The notes beneath the pieces are model-generated. The model was not told the DNA's origin. It worked only from the letters and a program-made list of their open reading frames with translations, and ran no database searches. This document shows, one piece after another, positions 35,538 through 43,645 of a stretch of 44,684 bases of DNA. The stretch's first letter is position 1, and each line of letters begins with the position of its first letter. The stretch covers positions 1 to 44,684 of the forward strand of contig CALHLC010000003.1 in NCBI GenBank assembly GCA_938034385.1, written 5' to 3'. This stretch comes from an uncultured Bacteriovoracaceae bacterium (GTDB taxonomy: Bacteria > Bdellovibrionota > Bacteriovoracia > Bacteriovoracales > Bacteriovoracaceae). A program made the position numbers and the translations under genes.

Positions 35538-36515
35538 ATGATGAACTACTCTCCTCCCTACCTGTTACGTTTTGCCCATTTAGCAACTCTCTATCCCTAT
35601 TTTTTTAGAAAGCCTAAGTCTGCTAAATACATACGAGAAAGAATAAGAACCCCAGATGAAGACTTTCTTGATTTAGATTGGAGTTGTGTCAAAAGCACTC
35701 AGCTTGTCATTATTTCTCACGGACTTGAAGGAAGCACTCAAAGCCAATACGTAATTGGAATGGTTAATACTTTTAATTCTGCAGGTATTGATTCACTTGC
35801 ATGGAATTTCAGAGGATGTAGTGGAAGCATTAACTTGAAAGCTAGAACTTATCATGGAGGAGCGACAGGTGATCTTGATACTGTCATCGAACACGTTCTT
35901 CGAAAATTCCCTCATTATGACTCCATTTACCTCGTTGGTTTTAGCCTTGGAGCAAATCTTATTGCAAAGTACTTAGGAGAGAAACCAAAGATGATTAATA
36001 AAAAAATAAAAAAATCAATCCTGGTTTCAACCCCTTTTTCTCTTCGTTGTAGCTCAGTCAAAATCTCAACTGGTTTCGGAAATATTTACAAGGATGCTTT
36101 TCTGAAATCAATGAAAAAGAAAATATATTTAAAAAAATCACATTATCCAGATATCGACTTGTCTAAGGTTTACAAAACTAAAACCTTCTTAGAGTTTGAT
36201 AATTTGTTCACAGCACCAGTTAATGGATTTAAAAATGCTTTTGATTATTATAAATCGTGTAGTTCAAAACAGTTCCTTAAATTCATAGAAGTACCAACTA
36301 TTTCAATTAATGCCTTAGATGATCCTTTTTTAGGAGAAGAATGCTATCCCCTTGAAGAATTCAAGCAAAACAAAAATCTTACGCTTCTAACTCCTCAATA
36401 CGGTGGCCATATTGGTTTTTGTAACTCTTTCTTTAGTAACAAATACTGGTCAGAATCAATTTCAAAAGAATTCTTTCTCACAAAATATAGTAATATCACC
36501 TACAAGATGTCATAG
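35538..36515 (+). CDS. YheT-like alpha/beta hydrolase
   Basis: The 325-residue product belongs to the YheT/ABHD branch of alpha/beta hydrolases: ISHGLEGSTQSQYV near the oxyanion hole, WNFRGCSGS, the nucleophile elbow GFSLGAN, then LDDPFL as the Asp and GGHIGF as the His region. No signal peptide. Members are esterase-like with poorly known substrates. AAGGTAAG precedes the ATG at 35538, and Met2 is also possible. It is a single-gene unit. Confidence 0.9.
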   Translation: MMNYSPPYLLRFAHLATLYPYFFRKPKSAKYIRERIRTPDEDFLDLDWSCVKSTQLVIISHGLEGSTQSQYVIGMVNTFNSAGIDSLAWNFRGCSGSINLKARTYHGGATGDLDTVIEHVLRKFPHYDSIYLVGFSLGANLIAKYLGEKPKMINKKIKKSILVSTPFSLRCSSVKISTGFGNIYKDAFLKSMKKKIYLKKSHYPDIDLSKVYKTKTFLEFDNLFTAPVNGFKNAFDYYKSCSSKQFLKFIEVPTISINALDDPFLGEECYPLEEFKQNKNLTLLTPQYGGHIGFCNSFFSNKYWSESISKEFFLTKYSNITYKMS

Positions 36516-36696
36516 AAGAAATCCAAGTTAAACCTCTTTTGAAAGGAACTGTTCCTGGACAATTTTTACCAGGTGAAAATTTAAAAAGAAAATACAGAGT
36601 TGTTGGTTTCATGCCAACAACTCTGTCAAACAACCGGGCTTCCACTTAGGTTTTCAACATTCTGACTTCACCTAAGTCATTGAAATTACTTGAAAA
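36516..36696. other. hairpin-rich intergenic segment downstream of tRNA-Arg
   Basis: Three or four inverted repeats are crowded here: GGAAC/GTTCC near 36545-36555, CCTGG/CCAGG near 36554-36573, the 13-bp perfect repeat at 36594-36626, and ACTTAGGT (36644-36651) with ACCTAAGT (36670-36677). The 13-bp hairpin probably ends the tRNA transcript. A 53-codon open frame without a plausible start also crosses this area but is likely chance. Confidence 0.55.
36594..36626 (-). terminator. terminator hairpin of tRNA-Arg transcript
   Basis: A perfect 13-bp inverted repeat, ACAGAGTTGTTGG (36594-36606) and CCAACAACTCTGT (36614-36626) with a 7-base loop, is followed on the minus strand by ATTTTCTTTTT. It lies about 70 bases beyond the tRNA 3' end in the direction of tRNA transcription. 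Confidence 0.75.
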
Positions 36697-36773
36697 TGGC
36701 GCGAGGTGAGGGACTCGAACCCCCAACCGTTCGGTTCGAAGCCGAAAACTCTATCCAGTTGAGCTAACCTCGC
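36697..36773 (-). tRNA. tRNA-Arg (anticodon TCG)
   Basis: A complete 77-nt cloverleaf: acceptor GCGAGGT / ACCTCGC, D-arm GCTC/GAGT, anticodon arm TTCGG/CCGAA with loop CTTCGAA, and T-arm GGGGGTTCGAGTCCCTC. The anticodon TCG is at 36737-36739 on the plus strand (read as CGA), decoding CGA. The CCA end is encoded. No second tRNA is seen nearby. Confidence 0.97.
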
Positions 36774-37168
36774 ACGAATGTTTTTACTACCCAATCCACT
36801 GACCAAAATTATTTCTCCAAAAATTCTTCAATCATTTCAAATTCTTGCGGCTCCGACCTGTCCCTTCGAAGCCAGTCGGTGCCGTTAATTAATTTTTCAA
36901 TCTTTGAATGGGTTTTTGTGAAGTAAGTATTAAGAATCATTATGTTTTAATGGATAAAGTCTCCGAAGTCATAACAACCGAAGACCTTGTTTTAAAAAGC
37001 TTTTTTGCAATTCTAATACATTGAAAATACGTTCAACATACATCCAAAACATTTCGTTTTACTACCCAATTTACTACCCATAGCCAGTTGGTCGGTGGGC
37101 GATTTTCCGTCGACATAGACCTGTTGGCTTCACTTCCCAAATCACTACCCAAAGCCTACTACTCTGAC
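36774..37168. other. intergenic region 5' of tRNA-Arg with repeated ACTACCCA; possible decayed gene
   Basis: This 395-base stretch has no intact gene. TTTTACTACCCAAT occurs twice exactly (36782-36795 and 37057-37070), with further ACTACCCA at 37073-37080 and 37144-37151. On the minus strand the repeats encode LGS-type tripeptides in short frames, such as GSDLGSEANRSMS. A minus-strand frame of 44 codons, starting MILNTYFTKTHSKIEK and ending before the tRNA, also occurs. The pattern recalls the tail of a tRNA-linked integrase, but no catalytic motif survives, so this is only a suspicion. Confidence 0.35.
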
Positions 37169-38197
37169 CTACAGAAAGAACCCCGAATCCACTGCAATTT
37201 TCTCAAAAGTCGACTTATCAACTTTATAAACCCAGTTCCCCTTTTCCAGATTAATTTTCTGGGCCTGGCCTTGGGCCTGAATCATATCTTCAATATTTTG
37301 AAGCTTGTCTTTCCCATCATCCTTACTCACAACAATCTTCTTTGGAACTTCATTGACCAAGGCATTAACCTTAATAAAATGATCATCTTTTTTCTTTCCT
37401 AAGCTTACTTTGTAAACCATCTTATTTTTTAGCTGAATCTTGATATCTTTTGAGAATTGGATGCCTTGAAGTTCAGAATCATTATAAGCAAAGTAATCTT
37501 CGAACCTCAAATTATTAAACTTTGAAGCGTAATCATTAGCTTTTTCTTTTTTAAACTTTGGATTTTCAGGAAGCTTAACTACAAACTCTTTTTCCACTTT
37601 TTCAAGTTCAATCTTTTTATCTGCTTTCAGGCTGATTTTTTCAATCTCATCCTTCTTAATATCCAACAGAACCGTATTGATAAAGTCCTTATGAGACGAA
37701 TTTATCCAAAGGTTTTCTTGTGATAGATAGATTTCATTACTTCCTTCTTTATAAAGATAATTCCCTTTGCCTTTATGGCTTTTTCCTACGCTAAAGGAAA
37801 CTGTCTTTTTGTTGTCATTATCATACAATTCAACAAAGTACGTTCGCCCTTTAGGGTCAAGCTCATATTTCTTTAGCCTCTCCTCTGAAGTATCAGTTCC
37901 TATTTTTTCTTTTACTTGGATACTCGCAATCTTATAAATTAAATCATTAACCTTTGCCGTATCAGCCGGATATGACTTCTGATTTTCTATAACGAACTTA
38001 TTACTATCTCTTGCAAGAATAACTTTTTTATCATCTTGAAAATCCAGAGATATTTTCTTTATTTTTCCAATATCTAATCCTTTTATATAATCACTTCCAT
38101 TTAATAAGTCGGTTCCTCTTCTGTTCTCATTCATATAAACAAATATCGAAGCGACAAAAAAGACTCCTGTAAATATTGACAATGTTCTCAGTTTCAT
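37169..38197 (-). CDS. DUF4340-domain protein of Gld-type ABC operon
   Basis: The product has 342 residues with one N-terminal membrane helix (LSIFTGVFFVASIFVYMN) and a large extracytoplasmic part made of repeated beta-rich units (DIGKIKKISLDFQDDKKVILAR..., DEIEKISLKADKKIELEKVEKEFVVKLP), as in DUF4340 proteins. It overlaps the upstream GldG-like gene by 4 bases and is the last gene of the operon. In other bacteria this family sits in just this position. Its role is unknown, presumably as an envelope partner of the transporter. Confidence 0.85.
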   Translation of the reverse strand: MKLRTLSIFTGVFFVASIFVYMNENRRGTDLLNGSDYIKGLDIGKIKKISLDFQDDKKVILARDSNKFVIENQKSYPADTAKVNDLIYKIASIQVKEKIGTDTSEERLKKYELDPKGRTYFVELYDNDNKKTVSFSVGKSHKGKGNYLYKEGSNEIYLSQENLWINSSHKDFINTVLLDIKKDEIEKISLKADKKIELEKVEKEFVVKLPENPKFKKEKANDYASKFNNLRFEDYFAYNDSELQGIQFSKDIKIQLKNKMVYKVSLGKKKDDHFIKVNALVNEVPKKIVVSKDDGKDKLQNIEDMIQAQGQAQKINLEKGNWVYKVDKSTFEKIAVDSGFFL

Positions 38198-40161
38198 TCT
38201 TTTGCCTCCACTAATTTAGACGTATTGTTTTTTGAAGAATTACTGTCAGCTCTTTTTCGCTGGCCTTGCATTAAGCGTTTTCTTTTCTTGCTGTAGTACA
38301 AACCAAATCCAATAACAAGTAGTGGTACCAGTAAAGTATTAATGTATTGAAAGATCTTTCCTATTCCTTCTATCTTTTCTCGTCCCTCACGTTTAACTGC
38401 TCGAAGCTCCTTCTTTAAGATGGCAATTTGTTTCGCTAGTTCTTTTTTCTTCTTAATCCCTTCATTTTGTAGAATCGCAATATTTCCTTCGTTGGCCTTT
38501 CGCCCGAGTTGATTTAACTCTGACTGAAACCTTGCAATACTGGCATTGATTTCCTTAACCTTATCAGCAGTTCTTTTTTCTGCTTCAAATTCGATTTGGT
38601 TGATTACATCAAAAGATCTATTAATTCTTCCTTTGGAGCGAACACTTAAGAGATCTGTATCCCCACTTAAGGCTTCAACACTATTTAGAAAAAGAGTGCT
38701 ATTATCATTCGCGACACTAGGTCCAAGGAATGATTTTTTAAAAGCAAACTGGTCTGTCAGAAAGTCTATATCTGAAAAAACAATTATTGCAGACTCTTTT
38801 TTAGACTCTTTAAGAATCTCCACTTTTTCTTTTTTCTTCTTTTTATCTTTATCCTTTTCTTCTAACTTTACTCCCTCAGGAAATACAGTCTTAAACTTAC
38901 CTATAGATTTATACCCCATGATCACAGGTTCACTTCCCTCGGAGAATTTACTCCAAAGAGCCTGAGGATTATTGAGTTCATAACCTTGTGCCTTATATGA
39001 GTTCCCCTTTTTAGACGTCGAAAGAATTGGAGTATGTTTAACTCCTTTGACTTCGCTTACCTTTAAAACTCCTGGATAAACAAAAAGTGAATTATTAACC
39101 CCTGAAGTAACAGTATCTTCAAAGCTCGAAGTACACGTCTCATTACAATTAATAAGAGCAAGTAAACGAGAAGGCGGCAAATTAGGATTATATTGTCCTG
39201 AAGCACTTAAATGCTTATCCCCTGCGAATTCTCCGGCCTTAAGCTCTACTCCCCATTTATCCATTAATTTTTTGAAACCTGCATCGGGAGAACTGGAAAC
39301 ACCTCCGTGCATACCGGCACCGGCACGATCCACCACTGCATGAGGGTCAACAAAAACCAAGAGATTTCCCCCCTTCATAACAAACTGATCAATAGCAAAG
39401 AGAGTTTTTTCTTCAAACTCTTTTGGGTGAATAATAACGAGTGTATCTACTCCTGTAATCGAATCAGTACTTTTTTCGATTTTCTTAACATTATAAAATT
39501 CCTTTAACATCTTAGTCACAACCCAAGACTCTTCAACATTCTTACCCTGCATCCGCATAATTTGTGCCATATAACCATTCATATCTTCAGTCATCACCTC
39601 CAGAGAAGAAAGAATTCCAATATTTTTCTTTTGTGGATTGAGTACAGTATAGATTAATTTAGTAAGGTCATACTCTAATTTATCTTTTTGATTGGGATCA
39701 AAAAATTCAATTACTTTCTCTGTTCCTGACTCATTTTCAGCGACTAAACCAAAGAAATATCTTTCAGTTTCAGTTAAATTAAACTTCTTAAGTCCATAAG
39801 CTAAAGCCTCTTCTTCTTCGACAGTATCAGGTCTAGGATCGATGACTTCTAAATTTAAGTTATTCCTTGAATGTCCTGTATATTGCCTTAATAGATCCTG
39901 AACATAAAGAAAGTGGTTATTAAAAGCTCTTAGCCCCTCAGTTCCTTTATTAGCCGCAGTTTTAGAGTAATAAAGTTTTAATTTTATAGGAGAATCAAGC
40001 TTTGAGAGAATAGATTTCGTTCCTTTTGAGAGTGTATAGAGATTCTCTTCAGTAAAATCTACTCTAGCTCGTTTTAAAAGTGTGGTCCCAATATAAATCA
40101 TCAAGGTCATCGAGAAGAGACCAAGAAATATTTTTAAGTATTTTTCATTTGTATTATTCAT
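38194..40161 (-). CDS. GldG-like ABC-associated membrane protein
   Basis: The 655-residue product has one N-terminal helix (about 8-26, IFLGLFSMTLMIYIGTTLL), a long extracytoplasmic GldG-type domain (RVDFTEENLYTLSKGTKSIL, IDPRPDTVEEE, LVIIHPKEFEEKTLFAIDQFVMKGGNLLVFVDPHA), a charged coiled coil (about 540-605), and a C-terminal helix (about 610-628, INTLLVPLLVIGFGLYYSKK) ahead of a basic tail. It starts 11 bases after the permease gene. In flavobacteria GldA, GldF and GldG form an ABC system needed for gliding; here the same modules are kept, without the other gliding genes in view. Confidence 0.88.
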   Translation of the reverse strand: MNNTNEKYLKIFLGLFSMTLMIYIGTTLLKRARVDFTEENLYTLSKGTKSILSKLDSPIKLKLYYSKTAANKGTEGLRAFNNHFLYVQDLLRQYTGHSRNNLNLEVIDPRPDTVEEEEALAYGLKKFNLTETERYFFGLVAENESGTEKVIEFFDPNQKDKLEYDLTKLIYTVLNPQKKNIGILSSLEVMTEDMNGYMAQIMRMQGKNVEESWVVTKMLKEFYNVKKIEKSTDSITGVDTLVIIHPKEFEEKTLFAIDQFVMKGGNLLVFVDPHAVVDRAGAGMHGGVSSSPDAGFKKLMDKWGVELKAGEFAGDKHLSASGQYNPNLPPSRLLALINCNETCTSSFEDTVTSGVNNSLFVYPGVLKVSEVKGVKHTPILSTSKKGNSYKAQGYELNNPQALWSKFSEGSEPVIMGYKSIGKFKTVFPEGVKLEEKDKDKKKKKEKVEILKESKKESAIIVFSDIDFLTDQFAFKKSFLGPSVANDNSTLFLNSVEALSGDTDLLSVRSKGRINRSFDVINQIEFEAEKRTADKVKEINASIARFQSELNQLGRKANEGNIAILQNEGIKKKKELAKQIAILKKELRAVKREGREKIEGIGKIFQYINTLLVPLLVIGFGLYYSKKRKRLMQGQRKRADSNSSKNNTSKLVEAKE

Positions 40162-40172
40162 TATATCCCTTC

Positions 40173-40919
40173 CTAGTTTGCCTTATTTTCATTAAGTAAA
40201 ACGATACTACCAAATAACCAAAAAAATATTGTCACCGAGAAAAACCAGAAATTACTTAGGCTAAATACTCCTCTTTCAATTGAGTCGAAATGATTAAGTA
40301 CACTTAGTGATTCAAAAAGATCCACAAAGTATTTTGGTAACAGTGTCGATATAAACTCTAATATTGGGGGCGATCCCGCCATAATAAGTACAAAACAAGC
40401 AACAACTGTGAGGATGAAGCTGACAACTTGATTTTTCGTAAGAGCGGAGAAAAAACCACCAACAGCAAGTAAGGCCCCTGCCATAAGAAACGAAGCAAGA
40501 TAACCTAAAGTAATGACTCCAAAATCAGGATTGCCAAGATAGCCAACAGTAAAAATCATCGGAGTAGTTCCTAAAAGTGCTAGTCCAATAAAGCCCCATG
40601 ATGCTAAGAACTTAGCAATCACTGCCTGTTTAACGGTAATAGGCATTGTAAGAAGTAGTTCTATTGAACCAGATTTTCTTTCTTCGGCCCATAACTTCAT
40701 ACTCACAGCAGGTATCAGAAAAAGAAACATCCAAGGAATATAGCGAAAGAATGCACTCATTGAGGCCTCTCTCATATAAAAAAAACTTCCTCTTCCTGGC
40801 TCAAAGGTTAAATAACCTATTCCAAATAAAAAGATAACGAGAAATACATAACCAAGTGGAGTTTTAAAATAACTTTTAAATTCTTTTATCATTAATTCTT
40901 TCGTAACTTGTGCCATCAT
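40173..40919 (-). CDS. ABC-2 type permease (GldF-like)
   Basis: The 248-residue product has six predicted membrane helices, starting with LGYVFLVIFLFGIGYLTF and ending SVTIFFWLFGSIVLL, and the loop motif LWAEERKSGSIELLLTMPIT, typical of ABC-2 permeases of the GldF/NosY type. It overlaps the ATPase gene by 4 bases. It should form the membrane channel with the ATPase encoded at 40916-41659. The first residue may be Met1 or Met2. Confidence 0.9.
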   Translation of the reverse strand: MMAQVTKELMIKEFKSYFKTPLGYVFLVIFLFGIGYLTFEPGRGSFFYMREASMSAFFRYIPWMFLFLIPAVSMKLWAEERKSGSIELLLTMPITVKQAVIAKFLASWGFIGLALLGTTPMIFTVGYLGNPDFGVITLGYLASFLMAGALLAVGGFFSALTKNQVVSFILTVVACFVLIMAGSPPILEFISTLLPKYFVDLFESLSVLNHFDSIERGVFSLSNFWFFSVTIFFWLFGSIVLLNENKAN

Positions 40920-41659
40920 ACTGCTACTCCTTGCATACTCTCTCCTGTCGTAATAACTCTAAAAACATCTTGGATACGCCCTTTTTCAGATTTATCCTTA
41001 AGCTCCTTTGGAGTGCCCTCAAATAGTTTTTTTCCTTCACCGATAATAATGCAGCGATCACAAACCTCTTCAACTTCCTCAAGAATATGAGTGGAAATTA
41101 AAATACATTTTTCTTTTGATAACTTTTTAATGAGTTTTCTCACATCGTGTTTTTGATTTGGATCAAGTCCATCAGTAGGTTCATCCAAGATAAGAACTTT
41201 CGGGTCATGAACTAATGATTGAGCGAGGGAGACTCTTCTTTTATATCCTTTAGAAAGTGTTTCAATTTTTTGAAACTCTACTTCTTTTAAAGAACACATC
41301 TTAATAATGTCATCAATTCGAGAGCTAATTTTATTTGAATCGAGAGATCGCATTTTTGAAATAAACTCTAAGAACTCTCTTACATACATTTCTTCATAAA
41401 GAGGGGCATTTTCAGGAACGTAGCCAATATTCGACTGGGCTTCTAGAGGCTTCTCATTAACAGAAGCTCCACAAACAATCGCATCCCCCGAACTCGAATT
41501 TAAAAACCCTGTAATCATTTTCATTGTCGTAGACTTACCAGCACCGTTAGGACCTAGAAAACCCAAAACCTCTCCCTTGTTGGCCGAAAAGTTTACCGAG
41601 TCCACGGCTTGAAAGTCTCCAAAACTTTTTGAAATATCTCTAACTTCGAGCATAAGCAC
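40916..41659 (-). CDS. ABC transporter ATPase (GldA-like)
   Basis: The 247-residue product has Walker A GPNGAGKS (36-43), Q-loop VPENAPLYEEMYVREFL, signature LSKGYKRR, Walker B VLILDEPTDGLDPNQ and the H-loop ISTHILEEVEEV, so it should be an active ATPase. The sequence resembles the DRA/GldA group that pairs with ABC-2 permeases. AAGGAAGG precedes the start by about 7 bases. It is the first gene of the ATPase-permease-GldG-DUF4340 operon; a second start, Met3, is possible. Confidence 0.93.
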   Translation of the reverse strand: MLMLEVRDISKSFGDFQAVDSVNFSANKGEVLGFLGPNGAGKSTTMKMITGFLNSSSGDAIVCGASVNEKPLEAQSNIGYVPENAPLYEEMYVREFLEFISKMRSLDSNKISSRIDDIIKMCSLKEVEFQKIETLSKGYKRRVSLAQSLVHDPKVLILDEPTDGLDPNQKHDVRKLIKKLSKEKCILISTHILEEVEEVCDRCIIIGEGKKLFEGTPKELKDKSEKGRIQDVFRVITTGESMQGVAV

Positions 41660-41707
41660 CTTCCTTAAATGTATACTTGGATAAAATGTAAAACTGAGTC
41701 TCTGTCA

Positions 41708-41735
41708 TATCTAATCTCTCACGATCGTTAATCAA
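41708..41735 (-). promoter_or_regulatory. possible sigma-70 promoter of the Gld-type operon
   Basis: On the minus strand, TTGATT (41730-41735) and TAGATA (41708-41713) are spaced by 16 bases, and the ATPase start codon follows after about 50 bases. The rest of 41660-41893 is A/T-rich and holds no gene. Confidence 0.35.
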
Positions 41736-41893
41736 GAGTGAAACACGACAAAAAGTGACTTGGACTCTCGATTGCGATACAATAAAAAGTAAAATTCGAA
41801 TTTGTAATATAAAAAAGTTTACTACAATTTTCTCCTTAAAAATATATCTAATTTTTATTCAGTTTCAATACCAAATTATAGTTTTCCACATTT

Positions 41894-42517
41894 TTAACTT
41901 ACAGTTTTCGGAAACTTTACAATTAACTCATTTTCCTTAGTTTCAAACTCAACTTTGTCAGCATCAACCCCAGTGGGAACTGGAAAAATTCTATTAAAGC
42001 TCTTTCTAACTCGGCTTTTTGAAAAACTTCCACCAGAACTATCCTCGCTTAGCTTATCTATACCCCCTGAGATATTTAGCTGACCGTCTGTAATATCGAC
42101 TTTAAAATTATTTTTATCGATCCCTTCTAATTCAATTTTATAATAGATGTACTCATCGTCTTCAGATTTTCCAAAGTCAGATACAGGGCTTCCAAAGCGT
42201 GCCTCAAACCAATTATCAAAGTACTTATTATCAAAAGAATCATTGAAATTATCTTCAAACAGTCGCTGCATGTTCTCTCTTATCTTCTCCATTTGCTTAA
42301 ATGGTGAAGAGCTTTCTCCGAAAAAATCTTGATCAAAGGTTTTATCAAAAAAACGATCAAAATTGTTTCGATCTGAAGTAGAAGAAAGATCATCTTTGCT
42401 TATTATTTTCTTATCACTCTTTTCAACAAAATTGTAATTATTAAAAAGATAGGTACCGCCCACACCAAGGACAACACCTAGAAAACCTATTCCAATAAAT
42501 CTCCAAGCTTGACTCAT
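41894..42517 (-). CDS. membrane-anchored Hsp20/alpha-crystallin family protein
   Basis: The 207-residue product begins MSQAWRFIGIGFLGVVLGVGGTYLF, one membrane helix, followed by an acidic/aromatic linker (FDRFFDKTFDQDFFG...) and a C-terminal alpha-crystallin domain (EYIYYKIELEGIDKNNFKVDI to FPVPTGVDADKVEFETKENELIVKFPK). Small heat-shock proteins hold unfolding proteins; a membrane anchor on one is unusual. I start at 42517, where GAGG lies 7-8 bases upstream, rather than at 42550, which overlaps the upstream Hsp20 gene. It has no C-terminal IxI motif of its own. It is last in a three-gene unit. Confidence 0.85.
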   Translation of the reverse strand: MSQAWRFIGIGFLGVVLGVGGTYLFNNYNFVEKSDKKIISKDDLSSTSDRNNFDRFFDKTFDQDFFGESSSPFKQMEKIRENMQRLFEDNFNDSFDNKYFDNWFEARFGSPVSDFGKSEDDEYIYYKIELEGIDKNNFKVDITDGQLNISGGIDKLSEDSSGGSFSKSRVRKSFNRIFPVPTGVDADKVEFETKENELIVKFPKTVS

Positions 42518-42533
42518 CTCTAAAACCTCGTTT

Positions 42534-43046
42534 TTAAGATCCTTTAGCAACGCTAGACTTACCTTCTTCTTTCTTCTTAAAACCCAAAAGGTTTTTCCAG
42601 GAAGATTCTTTGTTACCGTCGGCTATTTTAATTTTTCGAGGTTTGGCTTCTTCCATTTTAGGAAGTGCAAGATAAAGCACTCCATTTTCATGATGGGCCT
42701 GTATTTTTTCTTTATCTACAAGTTTTGGAATAGTTACAACTTTCGAGACCTTATCTGTCGTTGTCTTATCAGAAAATGCTCTTTTCCTGACTCCTGTAAT
42801 AACGAGTCTTTCATTTTCCATCTCAATTTCAAGGTCCTCTTTACTCACTCCAGGAATATCAATGCTCATCAAATAAGCTTGATCTGTCTCTTCAAAGTCA
42901 GTAAAAGTTCGTTCGGTTCCTTCCCAAATACTATCAATACTATCCATCACTTGTCTTAGATCTCTTTCAACTCCCCAAAAAGCAGGGCGAATTCTAAATT
43001 CATCTATTCTAAATTCATCTAATGGTAAAAAAGTTGTTCTCATCAT
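42534..43046 (-). CDS. Hsp20/alpha-crystallin family chaperone
   Basis: The product has about 170 residues. The alpha-crystallin domain runs AYLMSIDIPGVSKEDLEIEMENERLVITGVRK to VTIPKLVDKEKIQAHHENGVLYLALPKMEEAKPRKIKI, where PRKIKI is the IxI-like anchor. A short N-terminal arm carries the repeat EFRIDEFRI, from a 15-base tandem duplication at about 42991-43020. GGAGG sits close to an ATG at 43052 and 7 bases from one at 43046; I favour 43046. It lies between a small exported protein and the membrane-anchored Hsp20, and the three are likely induced together by stress. Confidence 0.92.
   Translation of the reverse strand: MMRTTFLPLDEFRIDEFRIRPAFWGVERDLRQVMDSIDSIWEGTERTFTDFEETDQAYLMSIDIPGVSKEDLEIEMENERLVITGVRKRAFSDKTTTDKVSKVVTIPKLVDKEKIQAHHENGVLYLALPKMEEAKPRKIKIADGNKESSWKNLLGFKKKEEGKSSVAKGS
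42991..43020. repeat. 15-bp tandem duplication in Hsp20 N-terminus
   Basis: The unit TCTAAATTCATCTAT is present twice head to tail, adding five residues and giving EFRIDEFRI in the protein. It keeps the reading frame. Confidence 0.7.
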
Positions 43047-43061
43047 TTTCATTCCTCCTTG

Positions 43062-43349
43062 TTAGTTAGTTTTTTGAATTGAACTGTCTTTCTCATTAAA
43101 ATCTACGAGAAAATTATTAACATCATAACCAAGCTGGTTACTAATTTCCTGATGGCAAGTCTCATTTAATGAATTTTTTAATGGATATAGAGTTTCTGAA
43201 GACTTACATGGATCGTCAGGAAAAGAACTTAAGCTCCTCTCTGAGCCTTTCTCTCCCCCTAAACCTTTCCCATCTCTCGCTATCAATTCTCCCGAAAATA
43301 TAAAGGTAGCGATAACAAGAAATAAAAGTTCATACATGCTTTTTTTCAT
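43062..43349 (-). CDS. small exported protein upstream of Hsp20 pair
   Basis: The 95-residue product starts MKKSMYELLFLVIATFIFSGELIA, a signal peptide. The mature part is Gly/Ser-rich and then holds two cysteines (DPCKSSET and ETCHQEI) that could form a disulfide. AGGAGG lies 5 bases before the ATG at 43349; a TTG just upstream is less likely. The gap to the Hsp20 gene is 15 bases. No family is recognised; by context it may be a stress-induced envelope protein. Confidence 0.65.
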   Translation of the reverse strand: MKKSMYELLFLVIATFIFSGELIARDGKGLGGEKGSERSLSSFPDDPCKSSETLYPLKNSLNETCHQEISNQLGYDVNNFLVDFNEKDSSIQKTN

Positions 43350-43405
43350 CAATACCTCCTTAGAAAACTCAAATTTTACAACTTCTATCGGCTGCTCATC
43401 TTATT

Positions 43406-43436
43406 TTTACACTGGGCACATCAAAGTTTTTGTCAA
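43406..43436 (-). promoter_or_regulatory. possible promoter of the Hsp20 unit
   Basis: On the minus strand, TTGACA (43431-43436) precedes a TGTAAA/GTGTAA (43406-43412) with an 18-19 base spacer, and the first start codon follows after about 55 bases. GCCCAGTGT overlaps the spacer and end; a heat-shock sigma-32 -10 would read CCCCATNT, so a stress promoter is possible but not clear. Confidence 0.35.
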
Positions 43437-43512
43437 CCCTTCGTCAAAAATTCTTCAATTTTTTTCACCCCCTTCCCTTGACACTTTTTTTTCTGATAAT
43501 ATTTTTTACGTG

Positions 43513-43569
43513 ATGATGAAAAAAACATCTTTTTTCAATGATTTAGCTTTGAAGCTTGCGTTGTTGATC
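43513..43569 (+). pseudogene. possible 5' end of a gene broken by the right-hand IS
   Basis: ATGATGAAAAAAACATC opens a frame MMKKTSFFNDLALKLALLI whose stop TGA is the first three bases of the IS (43570-43572). The start with lysines then hydrophobic residues resembles a signal peptide. No ribosome-binding site is seen. Suggestive only; the fragment has 19 codons. Confidence 0.3.
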
Positions 43570-43645
43570 TGACCTTCCCCCATTGACCAGTCCAGTCGTA
43601 ATGTCGTAAGCATTGCGTTATCTGGACACATTATTGGAGAGAAAA

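Noticed and set aside
36490-36649. Open plus-strand frame after the YheT-like gene, containing VKPLLKGTVPGQFLPGENLK
   Set aside because: It has no start codon with a ribosome-binding site, overlaps the previous gene's end and runs through the 13-bp tRNA terminator hairpin; chance is more likely.
37088-37402. Plus-strand 104-codon frame
   Set aside because: Most of it is antisense to the DUF4340 gene, there is no ribosome-binding site, and the protein has no coherent pattern.
37169-41659. Gliding-motility locus
   Set aside because: Only the ABC part (GldA, GldF, GldG-like, DUF4340) is present, and such operons occur in many non-gliding bacteria, so motility cannot be claimed.
43478-43500. 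TTGACA followed by TGATAAT as a plus-strand promoter
   Set aside because: The spacer to the -10-like box is only 11 bases, too short for a usual sigma-70 promoter.
141-43569. Composite transposon bounded by a shared target-site duplication
   Set aside because: The inner flanks (TTGA after the left copy, GATC before the right copy) are not informative for this and differ; the outer flanks are not in the window, and the content is largely housekeeping.
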